Origin: UBA7656 sp040755335 | Lineage (GTDB): Bacteria; Acidobacteriota; Blastocatellia; UBA7656 | Assembly (NCBI GenBank): GCA_040755335.1 | Contig: JBFMAU010000397.1 | Span: forward strand, 1-7,285 | Direction of reading: 5' to 3' | Length of the DNA stretch: 7,285 bases | Shown: positions 5,191-7,285 of the stretch, piece after piece | How the letters are laid out: each line of letters starts with the position of its first letter | How positions within the stretch are numbered: position 1 is the stretch's first letter | Made by a program: the position numbers and the translations under genes | The notes under the pieces: model-generated | What the model was told of the DNA's origin: nothing | What the model saw: only the letters and a program-made list of their open reading frames with translations | Databases searched by the model: none

Positions 5191-5235
5191 GAGTCTTTAA
5201 CAACGCCTAAAACTTTCTTAAAAGAGTTCTAAAAA
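5191..5235. promoter_or_regulatory. Operator-like array 2: three TCTAAAAG-like units, 11-bp period
   Basis: GAGTCTTTA (5191-5199) is followed by CCTAAAAC (5206-5213), CTTAAAAG (5217-5224) and TCTAAAAA (5228-5235). The offset from the GAGTCTTTA box and the 11-bp period are the same as in array 1. The last unit ends 2 nt before the ATG of the 588-aa protein, where no clear SD is visible, so bound protein would cover its initiation region. On the other strand the array lies about 100 nt upstream of the HTH gene. Confidence 0.6.
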
Positions 5236-5237
5236 TC

Positions 5238-7004
5238 ATGTCGCGCACCTTGTATCAGTTCGGGCCTTTCACACTCGACACCTCAGAGCGCGCGCTTTTG
5301 CGCGACGGCTCTCCGGTGCCGCTCACTCCCAAAGCTTATGAAACCCTGCTCGCCCTGGTTCAAAATCACGGGCGAATTCTGGAAAAAGAAGAGATAATGC
5401 GAGCCGTCTGGCCCGATACTTTTGTCGAAGAAGCCAATCTCGCGGTCAATATCTCAAGCCTGAGAAAAGCTCTCGGCCCAAAGCCCGACGGCAGCCAGTA
5501 CATCGAAACCGTCCCGCGCCGCGGCTATCGCTTCACCGCGCAACCGCGCGAGGTGGTAGAAGAAGCGGACGAGATCATCCTTCACGAGCGAGTCCGCGCA
5601 AGCGTCATAGTCGAAGAAGACGATGAAGCGGAAGTCGAGCGGAAGAGTCTTCCGCCCGCGCCCGTCATTCGTCGCTCGCCTGAAACCCATTACGCCAGAA
5701 GCGGAGATGTCAACATCGCTTATCAGGTGACAGGCCGAGGCCCAATCGATCTGGTGTTCGTCATGGGCTGGGTATCTCATCTGGAATATTTCTGGGAAGA
5801 GCCATCGTTTGCGCGCTTCCTCTCGCGGCTGGCCTCTTTTTCCCGACTGATCCTTTTCGACAAGCGCGGCACGGGGCTTTCGGATCGCGTGCCTCTCAAT
5901 CAGCTTCCCACGCTCGAACAGCGAATGGACGATGTGCGCGCGGTTATGGAAGCCGCAGGCTCAGATCGCGCCGCGCTCATAGGCGTATCCGAAGGCGGCC
6001 CTATGTGTTCGCTCTTTGCCGCTACCTACCCGGAAAAAACCACCGCGCTCGCTATGATAGGCACTTATGCCAAGCGCATCCGCGATGAAGAGTATCCGTG
6101 GGCTCCGACTGCCGAGGAGCGCGCTCATTTTTATGAAGAGATTCAAAATCACTGGGGCGGCCCTGTCGGCATAGAAGAGCGCGCGCCTAGCCTCGCGGAT
6201 GATCCGCAGTTTCGAAACTGGTGGGCCACATATCTCAGGATGGGCGCAAGCCCCGGCGCGGCTGTCGCGCTCACCGAGATGAACGCCGAAATCGATGTGC
6301 GTCACGTGCTGCCTTTGATCCGCGTGCCGACCTTGATAATTCATCGCGCAGGCGACCTCTGCCTTAAAGTCGAAGAGGGCCGCTATGTCGCTTCGCGCAT
6401 ACCCGGCGCGAAATATGTAGAGCTTTCGGGCATAGACCATCTGCCGTTTGTCGGCAATCAGGACGATATACTCGACGAGATAGAAGAATTCCTCACAGGC
6501 GTCCGACACCCTCACGTTTATGATCGCGTGCTTGCGACCGTGCTGCTTGCCCGGATCGAAGGGCCTACGGTCGAAGCGGCGGAAAGAGGAGAAGCGCGCA
6601 GCCGCGATCTGCTGGATCGTTTCCGCTCTCACACGAAAAAAGAGATAGAGCTTTTTCGCGGGCGCGAGGTCTCGATTGAAGAGGATCAATTCCTCGCCAC
6701 ATTCGACGGGCCTGCGCGAGCCATCCGCTGCGCTTCGGCCATAGCCGACACGGCTCGACGACTCGGAGTCGAAATCCGCGCGGGCCTGCACACGGGAGAG
6801 TGCGACGTGACGAACGGAGGAGTGTCGGGTACGGCAGTCGATGTGGGCGCACAAGTGGCTTCCAGAGCCGATTCGGGGGAAGTGCTTGTGTCAAGCACCG
6901 TGAGGGATTTGGTCGCAGGCTCAGGCATAAGGTTCCATCCTCGCGGCGCGCACCCGCTGGGCGGAGACTTCGGCGAGTTGCGATTGTTCGCCGTCGGCGC
7001 ATGA
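5238..7004 (+). CDS. Winged-helix / alpha/beta-hydrolase / class III cyclase-like fusion regulator
   Basis: A 588-residue soluble protein with three parts. Residues about 5-103 are a PhoB/OmpR-type DNA-binding domain (Trans_reg_C): FGPFTLD, LTPKAYETLLALV, VNISSLRKALG, then IETVPRRGYRF. An acidic linker (about 104-147) follows. Residues about 150-420 are an alpha/beta-hydrolase resembling the N-terminal half of mycobacterial Rv1900c (LipJ), with triad Ser251 (GVSEGG), Asp373 (HRAGD) and His401 (GIDH). Residues about 430-588 match the class III nucleotide cyclase half of LipJ-like proteins but look inactive. The first metal Asp (normally FTDIVGST) is Arg439. The transition-state Arg is Gln539. 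The substrate Lys is Gly575. Only the second Asp (483) is kept. No membrane segment is seen, unlike CadC. It is probably a cytoplasmic one-component sensor-regulator, with the hydrolase as the ligand-binding or processing module. The ATG abuts operator array 2 and lacks a clear SD. The domain assignment is firm; the role is inferred. Confidence 0.92.
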   Translation: MSRTLYQFGPFTLDTSERALLRDGSPVPLTPKAYETLLALVQNHGRILEKEEIMRAVWPDTFVEEANLAVNISSLRKALGPKPDGSQYIETVPRRGYRFTAQPREVVEEADEIILHERVRASVIVEEDDEAEVERKSLPPAPVIRRSPETHYARSGDVNIAYQVTGRGPIDLVFVMGWVSHLEYFWEEPSFARFLSRLASFSRLILFDKRGTGLSDRVPLNQLPTLEQRMDDVRAVMEAAGSDRAALIGVSEGGPMCSLFAATYPEKTTALAMIGTYAKRIRDEEYPWAPTAEERAHFYEEIQNHWGGPVGIEERAPSLADDPQFRNWWATYLRMGASPGAAVALTEMNAEIDVRHVLPLIRVPTLIIHRAGDLCLKVEEGRYVASRIPGAKYVELSGIDHLPFVGNQDDILDEIEEFLTGVRHPHVYDRVLATVLLARIEGPTVEAAERGEARSRDLLDRFRSHTKKEIELFRGREVSIEEDQFLATFDGPARAIRCASAIADTARRLGVEIRAGLHTGECDVTNGGVSGTAVDVGAQVASRADSGEVLVSSTVRDLVAGSGIRFHPRGAHPLGGDFGELRLFAVGA

Positions 7005-7035
7005 GGAAGCGCGAAGTTGAAGGCGCGGTTTCAAT

Positions 7036-7140
7036 CTATATGGCGCGAGCAGAGAGGGGCGCTATTGCGGAATTGAAAAGAGCGACTATCGATAAAGCGA
7101 CGATGACCCCGCGATGAATTTTCCCAGTCCGATGCTTCAT
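7036..7140 (-). CDS. Signal-peptide-only ORF, 34 aa (small or truncated exported protein)
   Basis: From the ATG at 7140 the minus strand encodes 34 residues beginning MKHRTGKIHRGVIVALSIVA and ending LFNSAIAPLSARAI before TAG at 7038-7036. A strong SD (AAGGAG, 7152-7147) lies 6 nt upstream. A weak -10-like TATAAA is at 7165-7160, without a convincing -35. The product has a basic N-region, a hydrophobic core at about 11-27 and a SARA c-region, and stops one residue after the predicted cleavage site. It may be a small membrane peptide or the intact start of an exported gene whose body has been lost. It converges on the 588-aa gene, whose stop is 32 nt away. The strong RBS makes translation likely; the function is unknown. 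Confidence 0.5.
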   Translation of the reverse strand: MKHRTGKIHRGVIVALSIVALFNSAIAPLSARAI

Positions 7141-7152
7141 ACTGATCTCCTT

Positions 7153-7285
7153 CTTAGCTTTTATAGTTTTTTGAATGATTGACGGCGCGCTGATCGGGGC
7201 GAGGATCGATAGATCGACCGATTAAACCGAGCAAGTTCATCTGGATATTGGCCCACAGTGGGGCCGATCACCCTTGCCCGCAATC
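7153..7285. other. Right-edge stretch with no supported gene
   Basis: I see no convincing gene in these roughly 130 bases. The minus strand is open from the window edge to TAA at 7166-7164 (about 40 codons), so the 3' end of a gene beyond the edge is possible. Codon choice and sequence are not persuasive. A short hairpin (GGCCC/GGGCC, about 7250-7265) and the AT-rich stretch upstream of the 34-aa ORF are the only visible structure. Confidence 0.3.

Noticed and set aside
4740..5240. A transposon or insertion sequence bounded by the two similar 45-bp arrays
   Set aside because: The arrays are direct and diverged but kept in register, with no terminal inverted repeats, transposase or target duplication. 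A duplicated operator explains them better.
5961..6854. A 297-codon minus-strand frame
   Set aside because: It is a shadow opposite the hydrolase and cyclase-like domains, with an Arg/Ala/His-rich composition and no motifs.
6800..7117. A 105-codon plus-strand frame running past the end of the large fusion gene
   Set aside because: It is out of frame with a clear coding region over most of its length, is extremely Arg-rich and has no SD.
7164..7285. The C-terminal end of a minus-strand gene entering from the right edge
   Set aside because: The frame is open for about 40 codons, but it shows no recognisable protein sequence and its stop falls in the putative -10 region. It is too short to support.

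Overview
The window appears to be a piece of a bacterial chromosome with moderate GC. It joins a housekeeping ribosomal operon to an accessory signalling neighbourhood. The EF-Tu start, the PhoB/OmpR-type winged-helix domain fused to an unusual effector, and the small excisionase-like HTH gene beside it all remind me of Acidobacteriota (Blastocatellia-like). That is inference from protein style, not a database result.

Left half (1-3525, all minus strand): the str operon in the order rpsL (S12), rpsG (S7), fusA (EF-G), tuf (EF-Tu, cut by the window edge). All four reading frames look intact and canonical. A near-consensus sigma70 promoter (TTGACA, 17 bp, TATAGT) lies at 3497-3525. It implies a leader of about 280 nt before the GTG start of rpsL. 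Each intergenic gap carries a hairpin. In the rpsG-fusA gap the Shine-Dalgarno (SD) sequence and the start codon are separated by a perfect-fit hairpin that would bring them to normal spacing.

Middle (3526-5237): a non-coding stretch with decayed 10-nt repeats, then a strong hairpin terminator. That terminator serves a minus-strand gene for an exported helical protein (228 aa). Upstream of it is an unlisted 38-aa single-pass membrane ORF whose ribosome-binding site lies inside an 8-bp hairpin. Next comes a 98-aa HTH protein, also on the minus strand. The HTH gene is bracketed by two copies of the same regulatory element: a GAGTCTTTA box followed at identical spacing by three TCTAAAAG-like units with an exact 11-bp period.

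Right (5238-7285): a plus-strand 588-aa protein that fuses a PhoB/OmpR-type winged-helix DNA-binding domain, an alpha/beta-hydrolase with a complete Ser-Asp-His triad, and a class III cyclase-like domain that has lost key catalytic residues. Convergent with it is a 34-aa ORF that is essentially only a signal peptide. The last roughly 130 bases hold nothing I can support.

Model (inference): the winged-helix/hydrolase/pseudocyclase protein is a soluble one-component sensor. It would bind the two 11-bp repeat arrays and so control itself, the HTH protein, the small membrane protein and perhaps the exported protein. The shared operator architecture is the best evidence for an undescribed regulatory unit here.
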